64,000 nt of DNA from Komagataeibacter swingsii (GCF_003207895.1 NZ_NKUB01000006.1:83442-147441); one strand, 5' to 3'; shown: positions 9,208-19,401, counted from the first letter of the stretch. Notes: generated by a model not told the origin, from the letters alone. A program made the numbers and translations.

Positions 9208-10149
9208 ATGCCCAAAGGCCGGCCGGATGGAAATGATGCCCCGCAGCCAGCGCCACGGCGCGATGGTGCCGGCGTGCCCGACCTTGCGCGGCGCCTGCTG
9301 GTGGGCGGGCTGGCCGGGCTTGCGCCCGCGACGGCGCTGGCGCGGGTTGCGGCGCATGCCCCGGTTCACGCCGGGGCCACACATCATGCCGCCCGCGCGG
9401 CGCATGCGCCGCTGCATGCCCCCGCCATTACCGGCCGGGCCGCCCCGCCAAGGCCGCTGGTCATGCTGGACCCCGGCCATGGCGGCAAGGACCCCGGCGC
9501 GATCGGCATTTCCGGCACGTATGAAAAGCACGTGGCGGAAGCCGCCGCCAGCGAGCTGCAGCGCCAGCTTGAAGCCAGCGGGCGCTACCGCGTCGCGATG
9601 ACCCGCGCCGATGACCGCTTCATCCCGCTGGAAGGCCGGGTGGACATCGCCCATGCCCACAAGGCGTCGCTGTTCATATCCATGCATGCCGATGCCCTGA
9701 CCAACCGCGCCGTGCGCGGGGCCAGTGTCTATACCCTGTCATCGAAGGCGTCGGACCGGCAGACCGCCATGCTGGCGCGGACGGAAAACAGCGCCGACCG
9801 CTATGGCGGCCCGCAGGTGCATGCGGATTCGCCCGAGGTACAGGAAATCCTCGCCAGCCTCGTGACCGAGGAAACGCGCCACGGCGCGGCCCACATGGCC
9901 AGCAGCATCGTCACCGCCTTCCGCCCGCGTATCGGGCTGCTGCAGCACCCGTCGCGCCATGCCTCGTTCGTGGTGCTGAAATCGGCCGATATTCCCTCCG
10001 TGCTGGTGGAGATGGGGTTCATGTCCAACCATATGGACGAAGCGGCCTTGCGGCAGGCAGCCCACCGCATGGTGGTGGCGGGGGCGATGGTGCAGGCGAT
10101 CGACCGCTATTTCGCAACCGACAGCATGGTGACCCATGCCACGGGCTGA
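9208..10149 (+). CDS. N-acetylmuramoyl-L-alanine amidase (Amidase_3) with Tat-like signal
   Basis: A 313-residue amidase that cleaves the amide between MurNAc and the stem peptide during septal peptidoglycan splitting. The catalytic domain spans about residues 80-305: LDPGHGGKDPGAIG (Zn-binding His), E at YEKHVAE, SLFISMHADA (Zn-binding His) and VLVEMGFMSN (catalytic Glu). The N terminus has RRLLVGGLAGLAPATALA, a twin-arginine-like signal as used by AmiA/AmiC, followed by an Ala/His-rich linker. The ATG at 9208 is chosen; an in-frame TTG at 9190 would add six residues. No AMIN domain is obvious, so localisation to the septum may depend on other factors. Confidence 0.9.
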   Translation: MPKGRPDGNDAPQPAPRRDGAGVPDLARRLLVGGLAGLAPATALARVAAHAPVHAGATHHAARAAHAPLHAPAITGRAAPPRPLVMLDPGHGGKDPGAIGISGTYEKHVAEAAASELQRQLEASGRYRVAMTRADDRFIPLEGRVDIAHAHKASLFISMHADALTNRAVRGASVYTLSSKASDRQTAMLARTENSADRYGGPQVHADSPEVQEILASLVTEETRHGAAHMASSIVTAFRPRIGLLQHPSRHASFVVLKSADIPSVLVEMGFMSNHMDEAALRQAAHRMVVAGAMVQAIDRYFATDSMVTHATG

Positions 10150-10218
10150 CACCGCGCGCGGCGGGGCATGGCGGCCGGGCCGCCCGCCCTTGTGATGGGG
10201 CGGGGCGTGCTTTTGCGG

Positions 10219-10246
10219 TTGCAATCAGGGTTCGGGTCTGTATTGT
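10219..10246 (+). promoter_or_regulatory. Candidate sigma-70 promoter of the leuA leader
   Basis: TTGCAA (10219-10224) and TATTGT (10241-10246) are separated by 16 bp. The -10 box ends 7 bp before the ATG at 10254, so transcription would start at or next to the initiation codon, as in leaderless attenuator peptides known from alphaproteobacteria. This is a consensus match only. Confidence 0.5.
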
Positions 10247-10253
10247 GCGCGCC

Positions 10254-10364
10254 ATGGTAACGATCGCGCATGGTGCAGGGGCTGGAACGGGCGCATACGC
10301 GCACCTGTCCGCGCGCGCATGTGCGTGTGCCGGGCTGCTTCGTCTTCGACTTATCCGCCCCTGA
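10254..10364 (+). CDS. Putative leucine-rich leader peptide upstream of leuA (36 aa)
   Basis: A short ORF of 36 codons lying 142 bp before leuA. The peptide ends ...CAGLLRLRLIRP: four Leu codons within six positions (residues 28-33) followed by Ile, just before the stop. Three of the four are CTT, a Leu codon rarely used in the neighbouring genes, which strongly favour CTG. This is the expected design of a transcription-attenuation peptide that stalls ribosomes when charged tRNA-Leu is scarce. No Shine-Dalgarno is seen, but a promoter-like pair places the transcript start at the ATG, so a leaderless transcript would explain this. Mutually exclusive GC hairpins follow the stop. Function is inferred; no homology was checked. 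Confidence 0.6.
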   Translation: MVTIAHGAGAGTGAYAHLSARACACAGLLRLRLIRP

Positions 10365-10369
10365 GCGAT

Positions 10370-10429
10370 CAGGGCCGGCCGCGTGCCGGCGCGCCCAGGG
10401 GATTGATCAGGCCGGTCCACGCCGGTCTG
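10370..10429 (+). promoter_or_regulatory. Candidate attenuator structures before leuA
   Basis: Hairpin CAGGCCGG/CCGGTCTG (10408-10415 with 10422-10429, loop TCCACG). The upstream copy CAGGGCCGG at 10370-10378 could pair with the same CCGGTCTG arm, and can also fold locally with GCCGG at 10385-10389. These would be alternative pairings. No U-tract follows, so if this is an attenuator, termination would be Rho-dependent or act at translation. Confidence 0.4.
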
Positions 10430-10506
10430 CGAACACGAAAGACAGGGGCACGTGACAGGCGTGCCGCCTCCCGTCACACAACAGGACCAAGTCCGAGGTT
10501 ATTACC

Positions 10507-12081
10507 ATGAGCATCGACCATCCTTCCTTTGGCCGCATCGACCCCAACCGCGTCATCATTTTCGACACCACCCTGCGCGATGGGGAACAGTCGCCCGGTT
10601 TTTCCATGAACCTCGCGGAAAAGCTGCGCATGGCCGAAGCGCTGGAGGAGCTGGGCGTGGACGTGATGGAGGCGGGCTTTCCCGTCGCGTCGAAGGGCGA
10701 TTTCGACAGTGTCCACCAGATCGCCCAGAAGGTGAAGGAGACCGTCGTGTGCGCGCTGGCGCGCAGCGGGGGCAAGAACGACATCGCCAGCGCGGGCGAG
10801 GCGATCAAACCAGCGAAGCGCGGGCGTATCCACAACTTCATCTCCACCTCGCCGCTGCACATGAAGTACAAGCTGCGCATGGAGCCGGAAACGGTTCTGG
10901 AAGTGATCGAGGCCGGCAACCGTGCTGCCCGCCAGTTTACCGATGACGTGGAATGGTCGGCGGAAGACGGCTCGCGCACCGATCCCGACTTCCTGTGCCG
11001 CTGTGTGGAAACCGCCATCCGCGCCGGTGCCACCACCATCAATATCCCCGACACCGTCGGCTATTCCACGCCGGAGGACATGGCCCGCATCTTTGCCGAC
11101 CTGCGCGCGCGCGTGCCCGGTGCGGATGGCGTCATCTTCTCCACCCACAACCACAACGACCTGGGGCTGGGTGTCGCCAACACGATCGCGGCGCTGAAGG
11201 CGGGGGCGCGGCAGGTGGAATGCACCATCAACGGCATTGGCGAACGCGCGGGCAACGCGGCGCTGGAGGAAATCATCATGGTGCTGCGCACGCGCCATGA
11301 CGTGCTGCCCTACACCACCGGCATCCATACCGAACGCCTGCTGCGCACCTCGCGCATGCTGGCCACCATCACCGGCTTTGACGTGCAGCCCAACAAGGCC
11401 ATCGTGGGCCGCAACGCATTCGCGCATGAAAGCGGCATCCATCAGGACGGCATCCTGAAGAACGCCGCGACCTACGAGATCATGACGCCCGAAAGCGTGG
11501 GCTGGACCCGTTCCTCGCTGGTGCTGGGCAAGCATTCGGGCCGCGCCGCCTTCCGTGACAAGCTGAAGGCCATGGGCTACGACAACCTGGAAGACGCGCA
11601 GTTCAACGAGGCGTTCTCGCGCTTCAAGGACCTGGCCGACCGCAAGAAGGTCATCTACGACGAGGACCTGGTGGCGCTGGTGGATGACGAGGTGCGCGAC
11701 CACGCCCGCATCCGCTTCGTCTCGCTGGACGTGACCGCCGGTTCCCGTCGCCCCGCCACCGCCGATCTGGTGCTGGATGTCGATGGGAAGCGCGAGGAAG
11801 GCCGTGCCGAAGGGCAGGGGCCGGTAGACGCCGCGTTCAACGCCATCCGCGCCATTGTCGCCCATGACGCCACGTTGCAGCTGTATTCGGTTGGCGCCGT
11901 GACCGAAGGCAGCGATGCGCAGGCCCGTACCTCGGTTCGGCTGGAAGAGGGCGGCAAGCTGGTTGATGGCCAGGGTGCCGATGCCGATACGCTGGTTTCC
12001 GCCGTGCGGGCCTATGTCCATGCGCTGAACAAGCTGCTGGTCAAGCGCGACCGTGCCGAACCCGTGGCGCTGGACGCCTGA
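10507..12081 (+). CDS. leuA: 2-isopropylmalate synthase
   Basis: A 524-residue LeuA that condenses acetyl-CoA with 2-oxoisovalerate, the first committed step of leucine synthesis. The catalytic TIM barrel begins with [16 protein letters not shown] (metal-binding Asp) and includes the HxH metal motif [11 protein letters not shown] (about residues 215-225) and GNAALEE. The linker signature HESGIHQDG is at about 312-320. The C-terminal part (from about 395) is the LeuA allosteric domain, which usually binds leucine for feedback inhibition. Length is normal for the long bacterial form. The start ATG is preceded by a weak AGG site. The leader upstream suggests leucine-responsive control; a strong terminator follows. 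Confidence 0.97.
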   Translation: MSIDHPSFGRIDPNRVIIFDTTLRDGEQSPGFSMNLAEKLRMAEALEELGVDVMEAGFPVASKGDFDSVHQIAQKVKETVVCALARSGGKNDIASAGEAIKPAKRGRIHNFISTSPLHMKYKLRMEPETVLEVIEAGNRAARQFTDDVEWSAEDGSRTDPDFLCRCVETAIRAGATTINIPDTVGYSTPEDMARIFADLRARVPGADGVIFSTHNHNDLGLGVANTIAALKAGARQVECTINGIGERAGNAALEEIIMVLRTRHDVLPYTTGIHTERLLRTSRMLATITGFDVQPNKAIVGRNAFAHESGIHQDGILKNAATYEIMTPESVGWTRSSLVLGKHSGRAAFRDKLKAMGYDNLEDAQFNEAFSRFKDLADRKKVIYDEDLVALVDDEVRDHARIRFVSLDVTAGSRRPATADLVLDVDGKREEGRAEGQGPVDAAFNAIRAIVAHDATLQLYSVGAVTEGSDAQARTSVRLEEGGKLVDGQGADADTLVSAVRAYVHALNKLLVKRDRAEPVALDA

Positions 12082-12120
12082 CCCCCGGCGGTGCGCGCAG
12101 GCCCGCCGGCACTCACTGAA

Positions 12121-12164
12121 TGAAAAAACCCCGCCACGGAACGGTCCGTGGCGGGGTTTTTTCC
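12121..12164. terminator. Bidirectional Rho-independent terminator between leuA and the lipoprotein gene
   Basis: Stem CCCCGCCACGGA/TCCGTGGCGGGG with loop ACGG (12129-12156), flanked by AAAAAA on the left and TTTTTT on the right. It therefore terminates both converging genes. Confidence 0.95.
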
Positions 12165-12187
12165 TTTGTCCGGGAATGGCGGGCGGG

Positions 12188-12754
12188 TCAGTACCCGCCA
12201 TAGCCTTCCGGATAGGCGCCTTCCTGCGGGTAGGCCCCCTGCTGCGGGTAGCCTTCCTGGCCATATCCGCCGGACTGGCCATAATACCCGCCCTGCTGCT
12301 CGCCGTAATACCCGCCCTGCTGGGGATAACCTTGCTGGGGGTAGCCCTGCTGGGGATAGCTGGGCTGGGCATAGCCATATCCGCCCTGCTGCGCGGGGTA
12401 GGCGGCGCGCTGGGGGGCGGCCTGCGGGCAGGACCGGGGCGAATAGCCCGGTGGCAGCACGCGCCCGTCGGGGCAGATGGTGGAAGGCGCTTCGGCGCGC
12501 GGGCGGCGTGGCGGCGTCGTTGCCGCCCCGATCGCCGCCCCGCCGGCGGCGCCGGCCAGCGCGCCAATGGCCGCCCCCTGCCCGCCACCGGCCAGGCCAC
12601 CGATCAGCGCCCCGCCACCAGCCCCCAGCAGGCCACCGCCAATGGCGCGCTGGCCGGGGTCACGGGTGTCCTCGCACGCGCCAAGGCCAAGGCACAGCCC
12701 CGCGGCAAGCAGGACTGCCGGGCGTAAGGTCATGCGGGGAAATGTCGTTTTCAT
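12188..12754 (-). CDS. Glycine-zipper lipoprotein with Tyr/Gln/Gly repeat tail
   Basis: A 188-residue predicted lipoprotein. Residues 1-27 form a lipoprotein signal ending LGLGAC (lipobox, Cys about 27). A glycine-zipper segment follows (GGGLLGAGGGALIGGLAGG and GALAGAAGGAAIGA, about 38-75), typical of outer-membrane-associated Gly-zipper proteins. A short region with a Cys pair (ICPDGR...RSCPQ) leads into a C-terminal tail built from YPQQG, GYYG and GAYPQEG units. The ATG at 12754 is chosen because it immediately precedes the signal; the frame stays open further upstream. Function is unknown. It converges on leuA across a shared terminator. Confidence 0.8.
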   Translation of the reverse strand: MKTTFPRMTLRPAVLLAAGLCLGLGACEDTRDPGQRAIGGGLLGAGGGALIGGLAGGGQGAAIGALAGAAGGAAIGAATTPPRRPRAEAPSTICPDGRVLPPGYSPRSCPQAAPQRAAYPAQQGGYGYAQPSYPQQGYPQQGYPQQGGYYGEQQGGYYGQSGGYGQEGYPQQGAYPQEGAYPEGYGGY

Positions 12755-14106
<1,352 letters not shown>

Positions 14107-14250
14107 CGAACGGGACAGGTGCGCTGCCTGCTGCGTAGGGAGGGCAGCGTGCGGATGGGGGAGACGCAGGACGATGCAGGTCCGGCGACCAGGCAGTATT
14201 GGACGGCCCGGCAGGCGTGACGTAACCGTTGCGCGTGGAAGGGCGGGCTG

Positions 14251-15165
14251 ATGCCTGTTTCCATCCAGTTCCGCCAGGCGCTGGGCAAGCTGGTCTTGCC
14301 CGCGCTGATCCTTGTGGCCTGTGGCGTGATCCTGCTGGGCAAGGCGGATCGCCCGCTGATTGAAAAACTGCGCATGCAGACCGCCGACCTGCTGGCCCCG
14401 GCCTACGGGCTGGTGGCGTGGCCGCAGGCGAAGCTGCGCTGGCTGTCGGGCAACCTGCAGGACATCCGCAACCTTGAAGCCGAGAATATCCGCCTGCGCG
14501 CCGAGAACGTGTCGCTGCGGCACTGGTACGACGTGGCGGCGGCGCTGGCGGATGAAAACGCCGCGCTGAAGTCAAACCTGCACTGGATTCCCGATAACGC
14601 GCCCGCCTTTGTCACCGGGCGCGTGGTGCGTGACACCAGCGGCCTGTACGCCCGCGCCGTGCTGCTGGCGGTCAATCCCGACACGGCGGTCCACAAAGGG
14701 GGAATCGCGCTGGACGGGTCGGGGCTGGTGGGCCGGGTGACCGAGGTGGGCAAGCGTTCGGTCCGCGTGCTGCTGATTACCGATTCGTCCAGCCGCCTGC
14801 CGGTCACGCTGGAATCCAGCCATGCGGCGGCGATCATGGCGGGGGACAATACCCCCCTGCCGCGCGTCATCTTCTATCCCCAGGATAACGTCCCGATCGA
14901 GGGGGAGCGTGTCGTGACCAATGGGGAAATCGAAAGCCTGCCGGCGGGCCTGCCCGTGGGGCATGTGCATTACCTGCGGCCAGGGCAGCCGGTGGTGGTG
15001 CCGGCGGCAGCCCTGGACCACATCGATATCCTGCGCATATTCGATTACGAGGACAGCGTGTCCCCGCCTGATGCCCCGGGCCGCGTGCCGTTGCCCAATG
15101 TCGGGCGCACCATGTCCCTGCCGTCACAGTTCCAGTCCCATCCCGACCAGGGGCTGCATGGATGA
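14251..15165 (+). CDS. mreC: rod shape-determining protein MreC
   Basis: A 304-residue bitopic membrane protein of the elongasome. One transmembrane helix is near the N terminus (about residues 12-30, LVLPALILVACGVILLG). A periplasmic coiled coil follows (about 65-105, repeated LEAENIRLRAENVSLR-type heptads). The beta-barrel MreC core includes GRVVRDTSGLYARAVLL and GLVGRVTEVGKRSVRVLLITD. It links MreB filaments to PBP2/RodA. The C-terminal tail is Pro-rich and short. Its stop overlaps the mreD start (ATGA at 15162), indicating coupled translation. Confidence 0.95.
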   Translation: MPVSIQFRQALGKLVLPALILVACGVILLGKADRPLIEKLRMQTADLLAPAYGLVAWPQAKLRWLSGNLQDIRNLEAENIRLRAENVSLRHWYDVAAALADENAALKSNLHWIPDNAPAFVTGRVVRDTSGLYARAVLLAVNPDTAVHKGGIALDGSGLVGRVTEVGKRSVRVLLITDSSSRLPVTLESSHAAAIMAGDNTPLPRVIFYPQDNVPIEGERVVTNGEIESLPAGLPVGHVHYLRPGQPVVVPAAALDHIDILRIFDYEDSVSPPDAPGRVPLPNVGRTMSLPSQFQSHPDQGLHG

Positions 15166-15728
15166 AAACCTTCACGCCGCCCCCCATCCGCCCCGGCATC
15201 CACCCCCGTTCGGGGCTGGGTTACCGCATTGACCATGGCATGCGCAGCAGCGTGCCGTGCCTGTTCGTGTTTTTCGTGGCGCTGGTACTTTCCGCGCCGC
15301 TCAACCTGCCGGGGCAGGTGGAACTGATGCCCGCCGTCATCATGGCCACCGTTTTCCTGTGGTCGGTTTTCGTGCCGGTGCTCATGCCCTCCATCGCCGT
15401 GTTCATGCTGGGCATATGGGTGGATATCCTCAGCTTCGGGCCGGCGGGGGTCATGCTGCTCATGATGCTGATCGTGCACGGGATCGCGCTGTCGGGACGG
15501 TACACGCTGGCACGGGTTAATTTTTTTGTACTCTGGTTTGTGTTTGGCGTGGTGATGGTGGGCGTTACGGCGCTACAATGGGTACTGTGTTCCGCACTGG
15601 CCCTGCATATTGTGGAGTTTCTACCCTTTGTTTTCGAGACGGTCCTGGCCTTCGGCAGTTTTCCTGTCCTGTATACGGGGTTTGTCTGGACCTATCGTTT
15701 TGTCGTCAACAACGCGGACCCTTCCTGA
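15162..15728 (+). CDS. mreD: rod shape-determining protein MreD
   Basis: A 188-residue integral membrane protein with about five hydrophobic segments (from about residues 28-50, 55-80, 85-105, 115-145 and 150-180) and few charged residues between them, as in MreD. It has little sequence identity to well-studied members; the call rests on topology, size and its place between mreC and mrdA. It works with MreC in the elongation complex. The start ATG overlaps the mreC stop. Confidence 0.9.
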   Translation: MKTFTPPPIRPGIHPRSGLGYRIDHGMRSSVPCLFVFFVALVLSAPLNLPGQVELMPAVIMATVFLWSVFVPVLMPSIAVFMLGIWVDILSFGPAGVMLLMMLIVHGIALSGRYTLARVNFFVLWFVFGVVMVGVTALQWVLCSALALHIVEFLPFVFETVLAFGSFPVLYTGFVWTYRFVVNNADPS

Positions 15729-15764
15729 AGCGGATGCGATCGTGCCTCCGTGCCGGATAAATGA

Positions 15765-17684
15765 ATGAAGTTTCGTAAGAAGAAATCCGGCAACCGGCTC
15801 ATGTCCCGTCCCGAGGAAGGCAAGAATCCTTCCCGTGGCGTATTCACCCGTCGTGCGCTTGTGCTTATGGCGGCACAGGGCGCGGTACTGGGCGCATTGG
15901 GTGAACGCCTGTACGGGCTTCAGGTTCTCAACGGCAGCCATTATGCGAAGCTTGCGGAAAACAACCGCCTGAGCAAACGCTTCTTCGCGCCGCCGCGCGG
16001 GCGGATCACGGACCGTTTCGGCATTTCGGTCGCGTCCAACCGCATCAACTGGCGCGCGCTGCTGCTGGCGGAAGAAACCACCGACATTGCCGGGACGCTG
16101 GAACGCTTTGGCCAGCTTGTGCCGCTGGAAGCGCGTGACCTGACGCGCATTGAGCATGAACTGCGGCACAAGCGGCGGTTCATCCCGGTCATGCTGCGCG
16201 ATTTCCTGTCATGGGATGACATGGCGCGGCTGGAACTGAACATGCCCTCGCTGCCCGGCGTGCTGATCGATGTGGGCACCACGCGGGTCTATCCCTTTGG
16301 CCCGCTGCTGGCGCATGTGGTGGGTTATGTCGCGCCCCCTGCGGAAAAGGACGTGGTGCATAATGCCGAACTGGCGCTGCCGGGCATGCGCGTCGGCCGT
16401 TCGGGGATCGAGCAGACACAGGACGGCAGCCTGCGCGGGCAGGTTGGCTCGGTCGAGATGGAGGTCAACGCCGTGGGCCGCGTCATGGCCGAACTGGACC
16501 GTGACGAAGGCCTGGCGGGTGACGAGATCGCGCTGACCATCGACAGCGGCCTGCAGCAGCAGGTGCTCGGCCATATTGCCGACCAGTCGGCCAGTGCGGT
16601 GGTGATGGACTGCCGCAACGGCGAGGTGCTGGCCATGGTCAGCAATCCCTCCTTCGACCCATCCCTGTTCGATAGTGGCGTAAGCCAGGCCCAGTGGATC
16701 GAATGGACCAACAACAGCCAGACCCCGCTGATCAACAAGGCGGTGTCGGGGCTGTACCCGCCCGGCTCCACCTTCAAGCCCGCCGTGGCCATGGCGGCGC
16801 TGCGCGCGGGCACGCTGTCGCCATCCGACCGGATTTCCTGCCCCGGTTACATCGATGTGGGCGGTACGCGCTTCCACTGCTGGTCGCGCTACGGGCATGG
16901 CTCGATCAACCTGCGGCAGGGCCTCAAGTATTCCTGCGACGTCTTTTTTTACGAAGTCGCGCGCCGCACCGGCATGGACGCGATCGCGGCCACGTCCGAA
17001 CTGTTCGGGCTGGGCGCGCACCTGCCGGAAATCGAACTGCCCCATGTGCGCCAGGGCCTGATCCCCACGCCCACGTGGCGGCGCAAGCATGGGCACCACT
17101 GGAATGGCGGTGACACCATTGTCAGCGGCATCGGGCAGGGATTCGTGCAGGTCACGCCCCTGCAACTGGCGACCTATGCCTCACGCATCGCCACGGGGCG
17201 TGACGTGCAGCCGCACCTGATCCGTTCCGTGGCAGGCCGCATGGCGGCGCTGACCGACCTTGGCCATGCATCGGGCATGGACATGCCCGACCAGTTTTTC
17301 GAGGACATCCGCGCAGGCATGTTCGCCGTGGTGAATGAGGAAGGGGGCACCGCCCCCAAGGCCCGGCTGGATATTCCGGGCGTGCAGATGGCGGGCAAGA
17401 CCGGGTCGGCGCAGGTGCGCCGCGTCTCGCGCGCGATGCGTGAAAGCGGGCACTTCAATTCCGCCAACCTGCCGTGGGAATACCGCCCGCACGCTCTGTT
17501 CATCTGCTATGCCCCGTATGACGCGCCGCGCTACGCCACGGCGGTGGTGATCGAGCATGGCAATGCGGGCGCGGATGTCGCCGCCCCCCTTGCGCGTGAT
17601 ATCATGACCGATACCCTGCGCCGCGACCCGGTCAACCATCGCGAGCCGCCGGGGCAGGAAGTGGCGCAGGCCGAGGTGGACTGA
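15765..17684 (+). CDS. mrdA: penicillin-binding protein 2 (elongasome transpeptidase)
   Basis: A 639-residue class B PBP that cross-links lateral-wall peptidoglycan. A single N-terminal membrane anchor (about residues 27-48, RRALVLMAAQGAVLGALG) precedes the pedestal domain (FFAPPRGRITDRFG). The transpeptidase domain has the nucleophile motif GSTFK (SxxK, about residue 331), an S-C-D stretch in the SxN position (KYSCDVFF, about 386), and KTGSAQV (about 544-550). Having SCD rather than SxN is usual for PBP2. Length is normal. It lies between mreD and its SEDS partner rodA. Confidence 0.96.
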   Translation: MKFRKKKSGNRLMSRPEEGKNPSRGVFTRRALVLMAAQGAVLGALGERLYGLQVLNGSHYAKLAENNRLSKRFFAPPRGRITDRFGISVASNRINWRALLLAEETTDIAGTLERFGQLVPLEARDLTRIEHELRHKRRFIPVMLRDFLSWDDMARLELNMPSLPGVLIDVGTTRVYPFGPLLAHVVGYVAPPAEKDVVHNAELALPGMRVGRSGIEQTQDGSLRGQVGSVEMEVNAVGRVMAELDRDEGLAGDEIALTIDSGLQQQVLGHIADQSASAVVMDCRNGEVLAMVSNPSFDPSLFDSGVSQAQWIEWTNNSQTPLINKAVSGLYPPGSTFKPAVAMAALRAGTLSPSDRISCPGYIDVGGTRFHCWSRYGHGSINLRQGLKYSCDVFFYEVARRTGMDAIAATSELFGLGAHLPEIELPHVRQGLIPTPTWRRKHGHHWNGGDTIVSGIGQGFVQVTPLQLATYASRIATGRDVQPHLIRSVAGRMAALTDLGHASGMDMPDQFFEDIRAGMFAVVNEEGGTAPKARLDIPGVQMAGKTGSAQVRRVSRAMRESGHFNSANLPWEYRPHALFICYAPYDAPRYATAVVIEHGNAGADVAAPLARDIMTDTLRRDPVNHREPPGQEVAQAEVD

Positions 17685-17745
17685 CCCGCCCGCCGGTGAT
17701 CCCGCCCGGGGCCATGCCATCGCCGTGCCTGTTGTGGAGAATGGA

Positions 17746-18900
17746 ATGAAATTCCAGAAGCGCCTGCTGCGCGCCGAACCCAACTTCCAGATCCTGACCA
17801 AGCTGTGGCAGGTCAACTGGCTGTATGTGCTGCTGATCTGCGCGCTGGCGGTCGTGGGCTATGGGGCGCTGTATTCCGCGGGCGGTGGCACGTCGCGCCC
17901 GTTCGCGGGGCCGCAGTCCATCCGCTTCTGCTTTGGCGTGGTCATGATGCTGGGCATTTCACTGATGAGTCCGGGCATACTGGTGCGCATGGCATGGCCG
18001 CTTTACATCTTCTCGCTCATCCTGCTCGTCGCCGTGCTGCGCATGGGGCATGTGGGCAAGGGGGCGGAGCGATGGCTCATGCTGGGGGGGCTGCAGGTGC
18101 AGCCATCGGAACTGGCCAAGATCGCCCTTGTCCTCATGCTGGCGGCATGGTTCCACAAGATCAGCTACCGCCGCATGGGCAATCCGCTGTTCCTGCTGCC
18201 GCCCGCCATCATGGTGCTTGTGCCGGTCGCCCTTGTGCTCAAGGAACCCAACCTTGGCACCGCCGTCATCATCGGCACGGTGGGGGCCAGCATGTTCTTT
18301 GCCGCAGGCATGCGGCTGTGGCAGATCGCGCTGCTGATCCTGCCCGTGCCGTTCCTGGCCAAGGTCGCCTACAGCCACCTGCATGACTACCAGAAGGCGC
18401 GGGTCACGACCTTCCTGCACCCCGAAAGCGACCCGCTGGGGGCGGGCTACAACATCATCCAGTCCAAGATCGCGTTGGGGTCGGGTGGCATGTGGGGGCA
18501 GGGCTACCTGCATGGCACGCAGGGACAGCTGAACTTCCTGCCTGAAAAGCAGACCGACTTCATCTTCACCATGATTGCCGAGGAATGGGGTTATGTCGGT
18601 GGCGTTACCGTCATTGGCATGCTGCTGCTGCTGGTCTTTGGCGGCATGCTGATCGCCATACGCAGCCGCAACCAGTTCGGGCGGCTGCTGGGGCTGGGCA
18701 TTTCGGTCAACTTCTTCCTGTACTGCGCGGTCAACCTGTCCATGGTGATGGGGGCGATCCCGGTGGGGGGCGTGCCGCTACCGCTGATTTCCTATGGCGG
18801 GTCGGCCATGCTGATGGTCATGTTCGGTTTCGGGCTGCTGATGTCGGCATGGGTGCATCGCAACGATACCTTTGGTGAAACGGTGGAAAACAGGGACTGA
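17746..18900 (+). CDS. rodA: SEDS peptidoglycan glycosyltransferase RodA
   Basis: A 384-residue SEDS polymerase that extends glycan strands and pairs with PBP2. About ten transmembrane segments are visible. Family motifs include GKGAERWL (about residues 105-112), LKEPNLGTA (about 164-172), the putative catalytic-loop region QSKIALGSGGMWGQGY and the signature IPVGGVPLPLISYGGSAM near the C terminus (about 335-352). The ATG at 17746 (MKFQKRLL) is chosen; a GTG at 17725 would add seven residues. Its stop overlaps the next start (TGATG at 18898-18902). Confidence 0.96.
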   Translation: MKFQKRLLRAEPNFQILTKLWQVNWLYVLLICALAVVGYGALYSAGGGTSRPFAGPQSIRFCFGVVMMLGISLMSPGILVRMAWPLYIFSLILLVAVLRMGHVGKGAERWLMLGGLQVQPSELAKIALVLMLAAWFHKISYRRMGNPLFLLPPAIMVLVPVALVLKEPNLGTAVIIGTVGASMFFAAGMRLWQIALLILPVPFLAKVAYSHLHDYQKARVTTFLHPESDPLGAGYNIIQSKIALGSGGMWGQGYLHGTQGQLNFLPEKQTDFIFTMIAEEWGYVGGVTVIGMLLLLVFGGMLIAIRSRNQFGRLLGLGISVNFFLYCAVNLSMVMGAIPVGGVPLPLISYGGSAMLMVMFGFGLLMSAWVHRNDTFGETVENRD

Positions 18901-19292
18901 TGGCGGGTATTGTCCCGCCCACGGCCGCCGTCCGCCGCGCCTATCGGCTGAGCCGCTATCACGTGCCCGGCCTGCCGGTCATCCGCATCGGCCAGCCGCC
19001 GCGCTGGCCCGGCAGGGCGCCGGAAGGCGATATCGTGCTGCTGAGCGCGTGTAATCCCGGTGGCCGGCTGCATGCGGATGGCTGGAACCGGCGGATGATG
19101 CGCGCACTGGCCTGCCATCTGCATGGCGTACCGCATGTATTGGGTGAGGGACGGCTGGGCCGATGGGCCGAACCGCTTTACGCGGTGCGCGTGCCGCTGG
19201 CGCGTGGCCTGCGGCTTGCGCGCCTGTTCGGGCAGAATGCGGTGGTCGTGCTGCACGGCACGCAGCCCGCGCGGCTGGTGTATCTGGCGTAA
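18900..19292 (+). CDS. DUF3293-like protein of unknown function
   Basis: A 130-residue soluble protein with the pattern of DUF3293: a YRLSRY start block, then VIRIG, a central LLSACNPGGR and ADGWNRRMMRAL (the usual A-x-N-P ... GWN motif), and a C-terminal hydrophobic VVVLH...LVYL. No catalytic function is known for this family. It overlaps the rodA stop codon, so it is co-translated with the rod-shape operon; whether it acts in wall growth is unknown. The dispersed hairpin repeat begins a few bases after its stop. Confidence 0.7.
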   Translation: MAGIVPPTAAVRRAYRLSRYHVPGLPVIRIGQPPRWPGRAPEGDIVLLSACNPGGRLHADGWNRRMMRALACHLHGVPHVLGEGRLGRWAEPLYAVRVPLARGLRLARLFGQNAVVVLHGTQPARLVYLA

Positions 19293-19298
19293 GGAAAG

Positions 19299-19377
19299 AA
19301 GTTTTTGGTCAAGCTTTTTGCAAAAGCTTGAAAAGAATGCCGCCTTTTTGAAAAAAGGCGGCACCTGAAAACGTTTG
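19299..19377 (+). repeat. Dispersed nested-hairpin repeat, copy 2
   Basis: Contains AAGTTTTTGG, the inner hairpin TCAAGCTTTT-TGC-AAAAGCTTGA and the hairpin GCCGCCTTTTT/AAAAAAGGCGGC. The first inner hairpin differs from copy 4 (GGTGAAGC) on both arms, keeping pairing (TCAAGC with GCTTGA). It lies between the converging DUF3293-like gene and glyS. Confidence 0.88.
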
Positions 19378-19401
19378 TTACTTTATTTTTATCAGTTGGT
19401 A

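Noticed and set aside
8730..9236. 168-codon frame in the rne-amidase spacer
   Set aside because: No signal, domain or ribosome site, and it runs into the amidase gene in another frame.
10270..10455. 61-codon frame overlapping the leuA leader in another frame
   Set aside because: Arg/His-rich composition, no coupling to leuA and no Leu run. The frame at 10254 has a functional rationale.
12190..12370. Possible CRISPR or non-coding tandem repeat
   Set aside because: The repeats are in frame within a lipoprotein gene and code for YPQQG-like units; no spacers.
14155..14221. Short ORF between mreB and mreC (starts ATGGGGGAGACG)
   Set aside because: Ribosome site too far away, not coupled to mreC, no recognisable sequence.
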